From an uncultured Bacteroidota bacterium (GTDB lineage: Bacteria; Bacteroidota; Bacteroidia; Bacteroidales; 4484-276), in the NCBI GenBank assembly GCA_903944895.1, contig CAJATL010000013.1, positions 1 through 41,474 on the forward strand: a DNA stretch of 41,474 nt. Reading direction: 5' to 3'. Under the pieces are notes generated by a model that was not told where the DNA came from, did no database searches, and saw only the letters and a program-made list of their open reading frames with translations. Positions 1 to 9,399 of the stretch are shown one piece after another. The position numbers and the translations under genes are program-made. Each line of letters begins with the position of its first letter. Position 1 is the first letter of the stretch.

Positions 1-76
1 ACTTTTTACTAATAATGATTTTACAAACTGCAATCTCGCGGATAGCAATAGCTATGAATAGTTTGCAGCACTTCGG

Positions 77-1291
77 TTATTCGTAAAGTAAAATTTGATT
101 GTTGCGGAATCGCTGGTAAATGTAGTTGAGGTCACCATCGCCTTTGAGCGTTGACGAAACTTCGGAAAGTGGTTGCTGGTGCTTTTTTGTAAGAAATCCG
201 GTGGGCGACCATGATTCGCTGAAAATTTCCCCGTTCAGCCACAGTTGGCCATCACGACCAACGGTTGCATCGAGACGCGGATCAACGTCGCCGGAGGTGC
301 TCCTTTCGAAAGCATCAACCAGACCTTGTGTGGGTGCATTAAAATAGTAGCCGCCGTCGGTGTAAGGCGCAAACCATTGGTTCATACCACTTCCTTCGCC
401 TGGATTCTGGCCGGTAAGATGCTGTATTTCGAAAATAGATTCACTACTGTTTTCGCTGGCAATTTTGAAATTAGACGAATAATCCGGCAAAAGACTGTAA
501 ACGCCCAAAGCTTCAACCTGCTGGAAATATCCGATTGCAATGGTCCAGTTACCCTGATAAAGATTTGCTTTTCCAAGCATGGATAAAGCTGCGCCACGGG
601 TAACACGGCCTAAATCGGCCGAACTGTACGAAACTGGCAAAACAGCGGCGGCATCGGTTAAATCCTGTCCGATCTGCTGATAAATGGCAGTCACCTCGCT
701 CAACGGCACATGGATTGTTTCGGGTGTAAGTTGAGGGAAAAGCTTCAACGGAACTTTCCCGTAAATGTTCACCAGATTAAAATAGCAGTAAGCTCTTAAA
801 AATTTCGCCTCTCCGATAATCTGATTCTTCTTAACCTCATCCATCGGAACACCGGGAACATTTGCAATAACATTATTGGCCCTGGCAATTGCGGCATAAG
901 CAAAAGTCCAGTAATTTCCAATAATTCCGTTGTTGGCATCAGCATCAAATTCGTCAATGTAGGTAATTTCCGACTGGTCTCCGGGGTTTCCGCCTTTTAC
1001 AGCATCATCGCAGGCAATATCGCCAAATACCCAGATCATATTGTCGGAATTAACAAAGGCGATGCCGCTGTAAACGCCGTTAATAGCCTGAATAGCTTGT
1101 TTTTCGGTTTGATAAAAAGTATCCGTCGAAAATGTCCCTTTGAGGTCCTCGGTCAGGAAATCGGTGCAGGAACTCAACGAAATCATCGTGATAACAAACA
1201 CCACTCTGAATGTTCTCAGAAGATTATTTTTCCGGATTTTCTGTTCAATTTGCCTGTTGCGGCAAAAAACACAATTAATTTTCTTTTTCAT
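77..1291 (-). CDS. SusD/RagB-family outer-membrane lipoprotein, C-terminally truncated
   Basis: SusD-like proteins are surface lipoproteins that bind glycans and cap the SusC channel. Residues 1-41 form a long basic and hydrophobic leader ending in a lipobox (LSSC), then the typical 'TDFLTEDLKGTFS' start of a mature SusD. The TPR-like helical region follows (residues about 130-260, including 'GEAKFLRAYCYFNLV' and 'GKANLYQGNW'). The start lies 12 bp past the SusC stop, the usual SusC-SusD coupling. The protein is only 404 residues, whereas family members are usually 450-600. It stops at 'FRNNQILLYE', where full-length members enter the conserved late helix ('..LLMYAEA'), so roughly 100 C-terminal residues are missing. 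Neither other reading frame past the stop restores a SusD-like sequence in the 76 bases left. It is either a broken gene or disrupted just outside the window. Confidence 0.9.
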   Translation of the reverse strand: MKKKINCVFCRNRQIEQKIRKNNLLRTFRVVFVITMISLSSCTDFLTEDLKGTFSTDTFYQTEKQAIQAINGVYSGIAFVNSDNMIWVFGDIACDDAVKGGNPGDQSEITYIDEFDADANNGIIGNYWTFAYAAIARANNVIANVPGVPMDEVKKNQIIGEAKFLRAYCYFNLVNIYGKVPLKLFPQLTPETIHVPLSEVTAIYQQIGQDLTDAAAVLPVSYSSADLGRVTRGAALSMLGKANLYQGNWTIAIGYFQQVEALGVYSLLPDYSSNFKIASENSSESIFEIQHLTGQNPGEGSGMNQWFAPYTDGGYYFNAPTQGLVDAFERSTSGDVDPRLDATVGRDGQLWLNGEIFSESWSPTGFLTKKHQQPLSEVSSTLKGDGDLNYIYQRFRNNQILLYE

Positions 1292-1303
1292 AGCTGCAAC
1301 TGA

Positions 1304-4300
1304 TTAAAAAGTAATATCAATTCCAAACATTATTGTCATAGCCGAAGGATAGGTTCCCCAATCAATTCCACTGGCACGGTCGCCCTCACCTGTGGAGTTA
1401 TCGCTTACGGTCATTTCGGGGTCAAGTCCCGGATATTTGGTAAATGTGAGCAGGTTTGTACCCGAAACGTAAATTCTCGCATTGTTCAAACCGGTTACTG
1501 CCAGTACGCTTTCAGGAATGGTGTATCCTAACTGAAGGTTTTTCAACCGGATGTAGGAGCCATCTTCCAGAAAACGGGATGAAGGCCGGGCGTTGTTCGA
1601 CTTTGCAACCCACGATGCTCTGGGTTGGGTGTTTGAAGTTCCTTCGCCGGTCCAGCGTTCATCAAAATAGCGCTGTGTTACGGTAAATCCGCGGTAATAT
1701 CCTTCGATATCCTGGTTTATCTGTACATAAATTTTATTGCCATAAGCGCCCTGGAAAAACACGCTCACATCAAAGTTATGATAATTGGCCGCCAGGTTGA
1801 TGCCAGCGATGATTTTCGGGATGGCGCTTCCGAGATATTTACGGTCGTTATTGTCGATGTATCCGTCGCCGTTCTGATCTTTGAATTTTACATCACCGGG
1901 TTTAATGTTGTCGCCTTGAAAAGCCGAAAGCAGGATGTCGGTCTGGTTTTGGAAAATGCCTTCCATTTCGAGCAGGTAAAATGCGCCGATGGGCTGTCCT
2001 ACGTCGGTTTTGGTAGCATAAATTCCTGTGTCAACCCTTCCGCCAAAAAGCGGGGCATCTAATTTTAAAACTTCATTGTGTAAAATGGTAAGATTCCCAC
2101 CAACCGAATAGCCCCATTTTTGTTTGGTCTGGCGATAAAGCGCTTCAAGTTCAATGCCTGTATTGAGCACCGATCCGCTGTTAATCCAGGCTGATTCGGC
2201 ATAGCCGACCGATGGCGGATTGGGCGCTTTCACGAGCATATTTTCGGTGACTTTGTAGAAATAATCGAGCGAAAATGAAAGTGCACCTTTCCAGATTTCG
2301 GCATCAATACCGGCATTATACTGGAAGCTGGTTTCCCATTTCAGGTTGTCGTTGCCGAGGGCAGATTGTGCGTAACCGCTGTTGGCAACATTTCCAAAAG
2401 GATAATCATAATATGGCGAAATCCTGTCGCTGTATGCGTAAAGTCCGATTTCCTGGTTTCCGATGGCACCGTAGCCGGCACGAAGTTTAAGATTTTCGAG
2501 CCAGGAAACATCCTTCAGGAAGTTTTCCTTTTTCAGCGCCCAACCAGCCGAAAGCGAATAAAATGTTCCCCACTTGTTATCTCCTGTAAACCTTGATGAA
2601 CCATCACGGCGAAGCGTTCCCGAGAGGTAGTATTTTCCTTTGTAATCGTAATTTATCCTTCCAAAAAATGAGGCCAGGGTAGAGGCGTACTCGCTTTGGC
2701 TGGTAATCTTTGTGCCGAGGCCGTTTCCAATAAAAATCAATTCTTCCTGCTGGATGGGGAAATCCATATCGCTGGAATATAGCGCTTTTCCACTATTTTT
2801 GATGGCTTCAAAACCTGCCATAGCCGACAAATTATGCGATGCTCCAAAATTGGTTTCGTAGTTCAGTAGGTTATTTATTGTCCAGTTTGTGGCACTTTCG
2901 CTGCTTACGTTGAGGCTGTTTACGCCATTAACCCGGTTTGAAGTTCCCCAGGAGCGGTTGAAACGGCGGGTATCGGTATTTCGGTTATCCAAGCCAACAT
3001 TGGTGGTAAATTTTAATTTTTCGGTGATTTTTGCTGTGAGATAGGCTTTACCGAGATAGCTTTTGTCGTTGCGGTTGTTTTCGTTATAATCGGCCATTCC
3101 GATGGGATTATAACCATCGCCGAGAAATGAATCAAAAACCGGGTTGCCAAAATATTCCGATGGGCGGTCAACATAAGTGCCATCATCGAATTTTACCGGT
3201 ATTGCCGGATTCCTGAAAAAGGCATACCGCACCACGCTTCCTCCATTCCCGCCGTAACCGTCACCCGAGCTACCAATCAAATCGTTGTCCGAGACTCCTG
3301 CCAACATGCTCAGCCCGATGGTAAGCCATTTATTGGCTTCAGTATTCACGTCAAGCCGCACAGTTCCGCGGGTATAGCCGGTATTTTGAATAATTCCTTT
3401 CTGGTCGAAAAAAGAGGAAGAAATCATAAAATTGGTCGTTTCGTTTCCGCCTGAAACAGAGAGTTCATGCGAATTTACCGGCGCCGTTTGCAACAATTCA
3501 TTTACATAATTTACATCGTCAAAACGTGCTGCATCTTCGGCGGTAATAAGCGCACGTGGCAAAGTAGGCTGAACGGCATTATCGTTGGCTGCTGCTTCGT
3601 TGTAAATGGTGATATAATCGCCGGTATTCACCATTTTGGTTAATCTTGTGGCTTGCTGGATGCCCGTTTGCCCCCTGTAGGTGATTTTTGTTTTTCCTTT
3701 TACCCCTTTTTTGGTGGTGATAAGAACCACACCATTATTGGCACGTGAACCATAAATTGCCGCCGCAGAAGCATCTTTTAATACGGTGATATTTTCGATA
3801 TCACTTGGTGAGAGAATGTTGAGGGCATCTGCCGCGGGTATCCCGTCAACGATGTAAAGCGGGTTATTGCTCGAATTGATGGAACCGGCGCCACGGATAC
3901 GCACCGAAACTCCTTCACCGGGTGCGCCTGTATTTTGCGTAACCTGCACACCGGCAACACGTCCCTGGATGGCCTGGTCAATCCCGGCCACGGGCATTTT
4001 GGTCAATTCGGCGTTGTTAACTTTGGAAACGGCGCCAAGAACATTGCTCTTTTTGGTGGTTCCATAGCCAACCACCACAAGTTCGTCGAGCACATATTGT
4101 TCGGCCGAAAGTTTAACATCAATCACCGTGCGGCTTCCCGGAGTTATTTCGATGGAAGTGTAACCGATGTATGAATATAAAACAACCGATGACGCGGTTA
4201 ACTTATCCGAAACCAGGCGGTATTTTCCATTGATGTCGGTGGTTGTCCCCGTAGTGGTGCCTTTGATGCTCACTGTAACGCCAATCAGCGTTTCACCGGT

Positions 4301-4393
4301 TTTTGCGTCAGTTACGGTTCCTTCGATGGCTTTTTGAGCGAACAAAAAACCTGCTGTGGTTAAGAACACTAAAATAAGTAAAATTTGTTTCAT
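1304..4393 (-). CDS. SusC/RagA-family TonB-linked outer-membrane transporter
   Basis: A 1029-residue TonB-dependent channel that imports oligosaccharides through the outer membrane with its SusD partner. Residues 1-19 are a signal peptide ending in FAQ. Residues 20-105 are a CarboxypepD_reg-like domain ('IEGTVTDAKTGETLIGVTV'). This is followed by the SusC signature 'LDELVVVGYGTTKKS' and a plug domain (about 115-230, with 'VAGVQVTQNTGAPGEGVSVRIRG' and 'PLYIVDGIP', the hallmark SusC plug motifs). The rest is a large beta-barrel ending in aromatic 'IDITF', as outer-membrane proteins do. Full length for the family. It lies 41 bp downstream of the lipoprotein gene and 12 bp upstream of the susD gene on the same strand, so it is co-transcribed. 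SusC/SusD come last in this operon, whereas they are usually first. Confidence 0.96.
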   Translation of the reverse strand: MKQILLILVFLTTAGFLFAQKAIEGTVTDAKTGETLIGVTVSIKGTTTGTTTDINGKYRLVSDKLTASSVVLYSYIGYTSIEITPGSRTVIDVKLSAEQYVLDELVVVGYGTTKKSNVLGAVSKVNNAELTKMPVAGIDQAIQGRVAGVQVTQNTGAPGEGVSVRIRGAGSINSSNNPLYIVDGIPAADALNILSPSDIENITVLKDASAAAIYGSRANNGVVLITTKKGVKGKTKITYRGQTGIQQATRLTKMVNTGDYITIYNEAAANDNAVQPTLPRALITAEDAARFDDVNYVNELLQTAPVNSHELSVSGGNETTNFMISSSFFDQKGIIQNTGYTRGTVRLDVNTEANKWLTIGLSMLAGVSDNDLIGSSGDGYGGNGGSVVRYAFFRNPAIPVKFDDGTYVDRPSEYFGNPVFDSFLGDGYNPIGMADYNENNRNDKSYLGKAYLTAKITEKLKFTTNVGLDNRNTDTRRFNRSWGTSNRVNGVNSLNVSSESATNWTINNLLNYETNFGASHNLSAMAGFEAIKNSGKALYSSDMDFPIQQEELIFIGNGLGTKITSQSEYASTLASFFGRINYDYKGKYYLSGTLRRDGSSRFTGDNKWGTFYSLSAGWALKKENFLKDVSWLENLKLRAGYGAIGNQEIGLYAYSDRISPYYDYPFGNVANSGYAQSALGNDNLKWETSFQYNAGIDAEIWKGALSFSLDYFYKVTENMLVKAPNPPSVGYAESAWINSGSVLNTGIELEALYRQTKQKWGYSVGGNLTILHNEVLKLDAPLFGGRVDTGIYATKTDVGQPIGAFYLLEMEGIFQNQTDILLSAFQGDNIKPGDVKFKDQNGDGYIDNNDRKYLGSAIPKIIAGINLAANYHNFDVSVFFQGAYGNKIYVQINQDIEGYYRGFTVTQRYFDERWTGEGTSNTQPRASWVAKSNNARPSSRFLEDGSYIRLKNLQLGYTIPESVLAVTGLNNARIYVSGTNLLTFTKYPGLDPEMTVSDNSTGEGDRASGIDWGTYPSAMTIMFGIDITF

Positions 4394-4434
4394 CCTTGCA
4401 AAATTTAAATTTTTGTCAAATCAACCGGGACATA

Positions 4435-6156
4435 TTATCGGAATGAAATTATGGTTCCGTTGGCTTTCAATTTATTGGCTTCTTTGGTCAACTTTGTGCC
4501 CGAAGGCAACTCAACCAAAACACAAGCCTCGCCAGCAGGTATCTTGAGTGCTATTTTTCCGCTTTGAGCTTTCGCTAAATACTTTTTGGAAATAATATCA
4601 AAAAGGTCAATTTCCTTTTCTGATAAATACGTTACTGTTTTCATTTCCCCGAAAGGGTTGTAATACAGGAAAACAGGGTAGGTGTTGTTGGCATAAAAAT
4701 CGGTGGCATTGCAGTCGAGCGCCAGGATTCCTTCCACGTCGGTTGTATGGACGATGGCACCAAAAACGCCAGCAATCGAAGTGCTGTAAAGGCTAAACAT
4801 GGATTCGGCAGGTTGGCCGGCAACCCATTTTGGTCCGTCGCCAATCGAAACAGGCGAAATTCCTTTAAGTGAAGGTTTGTTGTAGTCATCCATCTTCCGG
4901 ACACCTTCGTAGCCGATAATTCCGTTTGTAAGATTTTTCATTTCGGGCAACCACTGGTGCGTGCTGTCAACCTGATCGGGATAGAAAAGGCGTGAGGCAT
5001 TTACTGCGTTGAGCATGTATTTTCCGATTGCTTCGGCGTATTGGGGTTCATATTTTACCATCGGAACCAATGGCCAGGCCATCGCCACAGAGTTCATAAA
5101 AAAGGCATACCCTCCCCCATCGGTAATACTTCCCTGAAGGCCGGAAACATCGTAGTCGCCCCATTTCTCGGCAATCACACCCCAGCCGTAACGTCCTTCT
5201 TTTGCCTGACAGCCATCGAAGGTCCAGTTTAAAAGTTTTGTAACATCATAATTGGTTCCCTCCTCAGCGTTCAAACGGGCAGCGGTGTAGGCGCCAAAAG
5301 GCAGAAGTATTTCGTAAAACCGGCTTTCGGTCTGACTGAGCAAAGCTTCGGTGGCGCTTTTTGCGCCTTTGAGGTAGCGGGCATCTCCAAATTTATCGTA
5401 GGCCGAAAGCAAAACCCAAGCCTGTCCACCGGCAACATCCTGCTGCAAGGGAACATTGTTGCATACACCCTTCATTTGGGCATAATCAAAATATGAGTAA
5501 TCGTAGTTTCCAGCGAGTACCGAATCAGCTTTATAAAACTGGTCAGCGACCGTGCGCTGGATGAGTTCTGTGTTTTCGACATCGGGATAAAGCGCAGCAA
5601 CACCGTAATAAAGAACATTCGGGTAAACATCGTACCACCAATCGCGACCATAGCCGCCACCAGCCATTGCTACTGCCGGGTTTGTGTTATTCATCACGAT
5701 GTTCCACTTTGTATCGCTGTTGAAATAATTCTGTGCCATCTTTACAAAATTGTAGCCGTGCTGGTTAGTCTTATCAACACCCAGCAAACCAGCGCTCACC
5801 AGCGAATTGAGCGAAGTAAGCGCTTCGTGAAATTCGCCGTTATTGATTTTTGGTCCCTGGCGCACATCACCTATTACGGTGTAAAGGCCAAAAGTTACCT
5901 GGTCGAAATTACGGCGGGCGCTGTCGAGCCAGATGAGCGGGCCATAGGTTGCCGTGCTGTTAAAATTGAAGACAAGGCTGTCGAACTGGAGCGCTTTCGT
6001 TTTCCAATCAATAATTTTATAGGGCGCTGGCATATCAGGCATCTGCCCGATGCGGGCGATGGCAGTTTGCTCAACCGGTGTGCCTGAATTGTTTTCGCAT
6101 GAAAACATGGCCAGCATTGCCACAAATATCAAAACCAAGAAACCTGTTTTTTTCAT
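4435..6156 (-). CDS. Lipoprotein of unknown family, probable (alpha/alpha)-barrel glycan-active enzyme
   Basis: A 573-residue protein with a lipoprotein signal peptide (lipobox MFSC, Cys20), so it is probably surface or periplasmic. I do not recognise a named family. The body is helical and rich in Trp, Tyr and Gly motifs ('GGGYGRDWWYDVYPNVLYYGV', 'AGGQAWVLLSAYDKFGDARYL', 'DGGGYAFFMNSVAMAWPLVPM'), with regular helix-pair spacing as in (alpha/alpha)6 toroid glycoside hydrolases and lyases. A beta-rich C-terminal part ('YPVFLYYNPFGEMKTV', 'KIPAGEACVLVELP') resembles the beta-sandwich appended to such barrels. Its start overlaps the transporter stop as ATGA (6153-6156), which shows translational coupling. 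Context suggests it acts on the glycan imported by the downstream SusC/SusD pair. Catalytic function is inference; a non-catalytic binding role is possible. Confidence 0.8.
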   Translation of the reverse strand: MKKTGFLVLIFVAMLAMFSCENNSGTPVEQTAIARIGQMPDMPAPYKIIDWKTKALQFDSLVFNFNSTATYGPLIWLDSARRNFDQVTFGLYTVIGDVRQGPKINNGEFHEALTSLNSLVSAGLLGVDKTNQHGYNFVKMAQNYFNSDTKWNIVMNNTNPAVAMAGGGYGRDWWYDVYPNVLYYGVAALYPDVENTELIQRTVADQFYKADSVLAGNYDYSYFDYAQMKGVCNNVPLQQDVAGGQAWVLLSAYDKFGDARYLKGAKSATEALLSQTESRFYEILLPFGAYTAARLNAEEGTNYDVTKLLNWTFDGCQAKEGRYGWGVIAEKWGDYDVSGLQGSITDGGGYAFFMNSVAMAWPLVPMVKYEPQYAEAIGKYMLNAVNASRLFYPDQVDSTHQWLPEMKNLTNGIIGYEGVRKMDDYNKPSLKGISPVSIGDGPKWVAGQPAESMFSLYSTSIAGVFGAIVHTTDVEGILALDCNATDFYANNTYPVFLYYNPFGEMKTVTYLSEKEIDLFDIISKKYLAKAQSGKIALKIPAGEACVLVELPSGTKLTKEANKLKANGTIISFR

Positions 6157-7406
6157 TTTTCTTCCTGATAAGATTGTTTCATGATATTTTTAGCAAGCGG
6201 GATAGAGAGCATTTGCAGCACTGCTACAATGATGAGCGAATATCGGAGCGCAAAAGTTTCGGAAACATAAAAAGCCAGAAAAATAAACAACCCCAGACCA
6301 ATTACCCTGCCGGCATACAAACCAAATTCGTGGTTAAGAATGTATGCGTATTTGTTGCGGTTTTCGCGTTGCGATACCACGTCGATAACTTTCATCATGA
6401 TGGGATAATAGGCCAGGTCGTGCAATGGCTGAAAGAAAACTTTGCACAGCACAAACACCATCACACCAATCATCGAAAGCTCGATGCCGTTGTAAATGGT
6501 TCCTATCAAAAAGAGTGTAATTCCAAATCCAAAAATGAGTATCCGGTGCTTTGGTTTGGCAAAACGACCCAGAAGATAAATCAGAATTGCGGTCAATCCA
6601 CCGCTGATTCCCTGAATGAGTCCCAATGACCCTTCCTGACCAACATATTTCATGATAAGCATGGCCGGGGCAGTAACCAAAAAACCCTGAACCAGACCTT
6701 TAAGCGCGGCAAGTAAAATCTGTTTATTCCACAACCTGTCGAAGCGGAAGTACAAAAAGTCTTTCTGGATTGGGTTTTCAAACTTACCGCGGGCCAGCGA
6801 AAAACAAGCCAGGATGGTAATTGCAAAAACAATGAGTGTTACAACGCGGTAACCCATGTAAATATCAAAATCTATCCCCAGGAAATTCATCCCGTCAACC
6901 GAAACCAACAAGGCGCCGATGGCGAGCGGTATTCCGATATTTGAAATGGTAAAGAAAAACGATTCAAGCCCGAAAAAGTAGTTGCGGTTTTCATCGGAGG
7001 TGGTATTCAGCGCCATCAGGTAGCGGTTTGTCCAGAAAAAACCAGATGCTGCGCCGATAAGCGTCCCCGAAACAATTAATCCCGGAAGGGCAATGCCTTT
7101 TACAAACATCATCCCGACCATTGATAAACCACTCAGCAAAATTCCAAAACTATAAAGATGGGCTACTTTGAAATTCTTCAATAAAAAACCATTTGTAAGT
7201 GAAGTGATGATGATGCCGGTGTACATGGCCACCTGAAAAATGGCGACATAGCTGGTGTCGGCAAAATAGCGCATGATGTAGGCAGCCATAAAAATCTCAA
7301 CTACCGGCAATACCAAAGCGTACAGCATGTTGGTAATCAAAAGCACCCGCATATTGTGGGGCATCGAAAGGAAAAACCGGAACTCGGTAGTAAGTTTAGC
7401 TATCAT
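6153..7406 (-). CDS. MFS transporter, probable inner-membrane oligosaccharide permease
   Basis: A 417-residue protein with about 12 hydrophobic segments, arranged as two six-helix halves separated by a charged loop near residues 205-225 ('ARGKFENPIQKDF'). This is the major facilitator layout. Its place between a cytoplasmic GH130 enzyme (15 bp upstream) and an outer-membrane lipoprotein plus SusC/SusD suggests that it carries the oligosaccharide from periplasm to cytoplasm for GH130 to cleave. GH130 loci in Bacteroidota often contain such a permease. The substrate cannot be read from the sequence. Its stop codon overlaps the next start. Confidence 0.88.
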   Translation of the reverse strand: MIAKLTTEFRFFLSMPHNMRVLLITNMLYALVLPVVEIFMAAYIMRYFADTSYVAIFQVAMYTGIIITSLTNGFLLKNFKVAHLYSFGILLSGLSMVGMMFVKGIALPGLIVSGTLIGAASGFFWTNRYLMALNTTSDENRNYFFGLESFFFTISNIGIPLAIGALLVSVDGMNFLGIDFDIYMGYRVVTLIVFAITILACFSLARGKFENPIQKDFLYFRFDRLWNKQILLAALKGLVQGFLVTAPAMLIMKYVGQEGSLGLIQGISGGLTAILIYLLGRFAKPKHRILIFGFGITLFLIGTIYNGIELSMIGVMVFVLCKVFFQPLHDLAYYPIMMKVIDVVSQRENRNKYAYILNHEFGLYAGRVIGLGLFIFLAFYVSETFALRYSLIIVAVLQMLSIPLAKNIMKQSYQEEK

Positions 7407-7421
7407 GCGGAGTAACCCTTA

Positions 7422-8465
7422 TTAAATGAGTGTTGAAAGTATTTCTGAAATCGAGAGTTGGGCGCCACAAATTACTTCATCGCTGGCGCCGTAATACATA
7501 AAAATGGTGTCACCTTTAACATAATGGCCGTTTGTAAAAACCACATTTCCAAAAAAACCGGTTTGTTCGTAGGTTTTAACCGGCTCCATGATAGGTTCGG
7601 TGCTTCTGGCAAGTACTTTTGAAGGGTCGTTGATGTCGAGCAACAATGCTCCGAGGCAATAACGGTGTTCGCTGTTGGCTCCGTGGTAAATTTCGAGCCA
7701 GCCTTTTTCGGTACGGATGGGAGCACCACCGGCACCAACGCGTGCCGAATCCCATTTCCCGGGACGAATCGTCGCGATACATTTATGCCTTCCCCAGTGA
7801 ATGAGGTCGGGCGATTCGGCAAGCCAGATGTAGTTTCCGCCAAGTTCGGGACTACTGGGACGGTGCAAGGCAAAATATTTCCCGTCTATCTTTTCTTCAA
7901 ATAAGGCACAATCTTTATTATGAGGTGGGAAAATCATTCCTTCCCGCTCAAAATTCTTCCAGTCGCTGGTTCTGATGAGGCCAACGCCAACGCCAAACTC
8001 CGAAACTTCAGTAAACGTCAGGCTGAAACCATCTTCCATGGTGGCAACGCGGCAATCTTCGATACCAAAAGTTTCGAGTTCACCTTTTCCAAAAATGGGC
8101 GGATAACCTTCGGGTTCATAAAAATAAACGCCATCGTCGCTGCAAACGAGCCGCAGGTAAGAGAGCGTAGTCAGATAATCCTTCTTTTTGTAATTGATCA
8201 CCCGTGGGTCGGACGCGTCAAGGTCGGGATCGTTTTTATCGAAACTGAGGATTTCGATTACACCTTTATTATTATAAACGGGGAAGCTGATTTTGCCTTC
8301 GATTTGTTTAGGTCGCTCGGCAACCCTCAGCAGAAGCCAGGTTTTATTGTTAAACTCAAAAACGCCCGGATTGAGCAGGCAAACAATTTCCATTCCTTCG
8401 ATGCCAGGTTTCAGATCGGCAGGCCGGAGCAGCGGGTTTTCGATAAATCGTTTTGCAATATCCAT
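7422..8465 (-). CDS. GH130 family beta-mannoside phosphorylase or mannosidase
   Basis: A 347-residue protein with no signal peptide, so cytoplasmic. It matches the GH130 five-bladed propeller: 'NPLLRPADLKP' near the N-terminus, 'FGIEDCRV' with the expected catalytic acid Asp137, 'NKDCALFEEKIDGKYFALHRP' (residues 183-203) and 'GAPIRTEKGWLEIYHGA' (248-263). GH130 enzymes cleave beta-mannosides, most by phosphorolysis giving mannose-1-phosphate; one subgroup hydrolyses beta-1,2-mannosides. Lys184, His201, Arg202 and His261 sit in the motifs that carry phosphate-binding residues in phosphorylases, so a phosphorylase is slightly favoured. The subgroup needs an alignment. First gene of the five-gene operon; a TAGATTTG box lies just upstream. 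Confidence 0.9.
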   Translation of the reverse strand: MDIAKRFIENPLLRPADLKPGIEGMEIVCLLNPGVFEFNNKTWLLLRVAERPKQIEGKISFPVYNNKGVIEILSFDKNDPDLDASDPRVINYKKKDYLTTLSYLRLVCSDDGVYFYEPEGYPPIFGKGELETFGIEDCRVATMEDGFSLTFTEVSEFGVGVGLIRTSDWKNFEREGMIFPPHNKDCALFEEKIDGKYFALHRPSSPELGGNYIWLAESPDLIHWGRHKCIATIRPGKWDSARVGAGGAPIRTEKGWLEIYHGANSEHRYCLGALLLDINDPSKVLARSTEPIMEPVKTYEQTGFFGNVVFTNGHYVKGDTIFMYYGASDEVICGAQLSISEILSTLI

Positions 8466-8487
8466 TTTAGTCAGTTTTACGACATTG

Positions 8488-8495
8488 CAAATCTA
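8488..8495 (-). promoter_or_regulatory. Bacteroidota -7 box TAGATTTG before the GH130 operon
   Basis: On the minus strand the sequence TAGATTTG matches the Bacteroidota TAnnTTTG consensus and lies 22 bases before the GH130 start codon, giving a very short leader. No good TTTG -33 box stands 19-21 bases further upstream, so the call rests on the -7 box and position alone. Confidence 0.4.
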
Positions 8496-8579
8496 ATATC
8501 ATGAAACCGAAAACCTGTCCGCCCTGTTCCCGATCTTGTACGGCGGGTTACAAAAAGCGGCTATTCTTGCTCCATTTGG

Positions 8580-8820
8580 GAGAATGGAAGGGGGGAAGGG
8601 TGGAAGAATTCGACAATTTGGTAATTCGACAATTCGACAATTGGAAGAATGGAATGATGGAAGAATGGAGGAATGTGACAATTTGATAATTGGACAATTC
8701 GGCAATGGAAGAATGGAATGATGGAATGATGGAAGAATGGAGGAATGTGACAATTTGATAATTGGACAATTCGGCAATTGGAAGATTGGAATGGTGGAAT
8801 GGTGGAATAATTCGACAATT
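8580..8820. repeat. Degenerate purine-rich tandem array (GGAAGAATGG / GACAATTTGATAATTGG units)
   Basis: The plus strand is a patchwork of 7-12 base units such as GGAAGAATGG, GGAATGATGG, GGAGGAATG, GACAATTTG and GACAATTCGGCAATTGG. One composite unit starting GGAAGAATGGAATGATGG and running through GACAATTCGGCAAT occurs at 8643-8706 and again, slightly expanded, at 8707-8779. Long open frames across it (for example 8499-9008, minus) have Phe-His-Ser-Ile repeats and are artefacts. Confidence 0.85.
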
Positions 8821-9387
8821 TGATAATTCGGCCCCCGATAGCTATCGGGGCGGCAATTAAAAGAATGGAAAATTGGATTGTTGGAATAATGGAAAAATGG
8901 AAAAATGGAATAGAGGAAGATTGGAATATCGAATTTTGATTGATTGAAATTGAAGCGTCGTTTAACATTAAAATTTGCTTCATTTTTCGGATGAATTTGG
9001 GATAACATAGGTCTAAGGTTCGTCTAAGGTAGCTCTAAGCTAAGTCTAAGCAGAATTTGATGAAAACAGAGACATAAAATTTGGAAAAATGGAAGGGTGG
9101 AATAATTCGACAATTTGATAATTCGATCCCCGATAGCTATCGGGGCGGCAATTGGAAGAATGGAAAAATGGATTGTTGGAATAATGGAAAAATGGAATAG
9201 TGGAAGATTGGAATATCGAATTTTGGTTGATTGTAATTGAAGCTACGTTTAACATTAAAATTTGCTTCATTTTTCAAATGAATTTGGGACAACATAGGTT
9301 TAAGGTTCGTCTAAGGTAGCTCTAAGCTAAGTCTAAGCAGAATTTGATGAAAACAGAGACATAAAATTTGGAAAAATGGAAGGGTGG
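8801..9387. repeat. Two tandem copies of a ~290-bp intergenic repeat
   Basis: 8801-9100 and 9096-9387 align almost throughout. Each begins GGTGGAATAATTCGACAATT, then holds the perfect palindrome CCCCGATAGCTATCGGGG (8833-8850 and 9128-9145), a GGAAAAATGG-type stretch, and a segment ending in GATGAAAACAGAGACATAAA. Each also holds four 11-base units based on GTCTAAGGTTC (9011-9054 and 9298-9341). The copies differ at scattered bases, so the duplication is not brand new. No coding capacity is credible. Confidence 0.9.
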
Positions 9388-9399
9388 AAGATTGGAAGA

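Noticed and set aside
8499-9008. Long minus-strand open frame rich in Phe, His, Ser, Ile
   Set aside because: It is a translation of degenerate tandem repeats; overlapping frames give the same low-complexity pattern and no domain is present.
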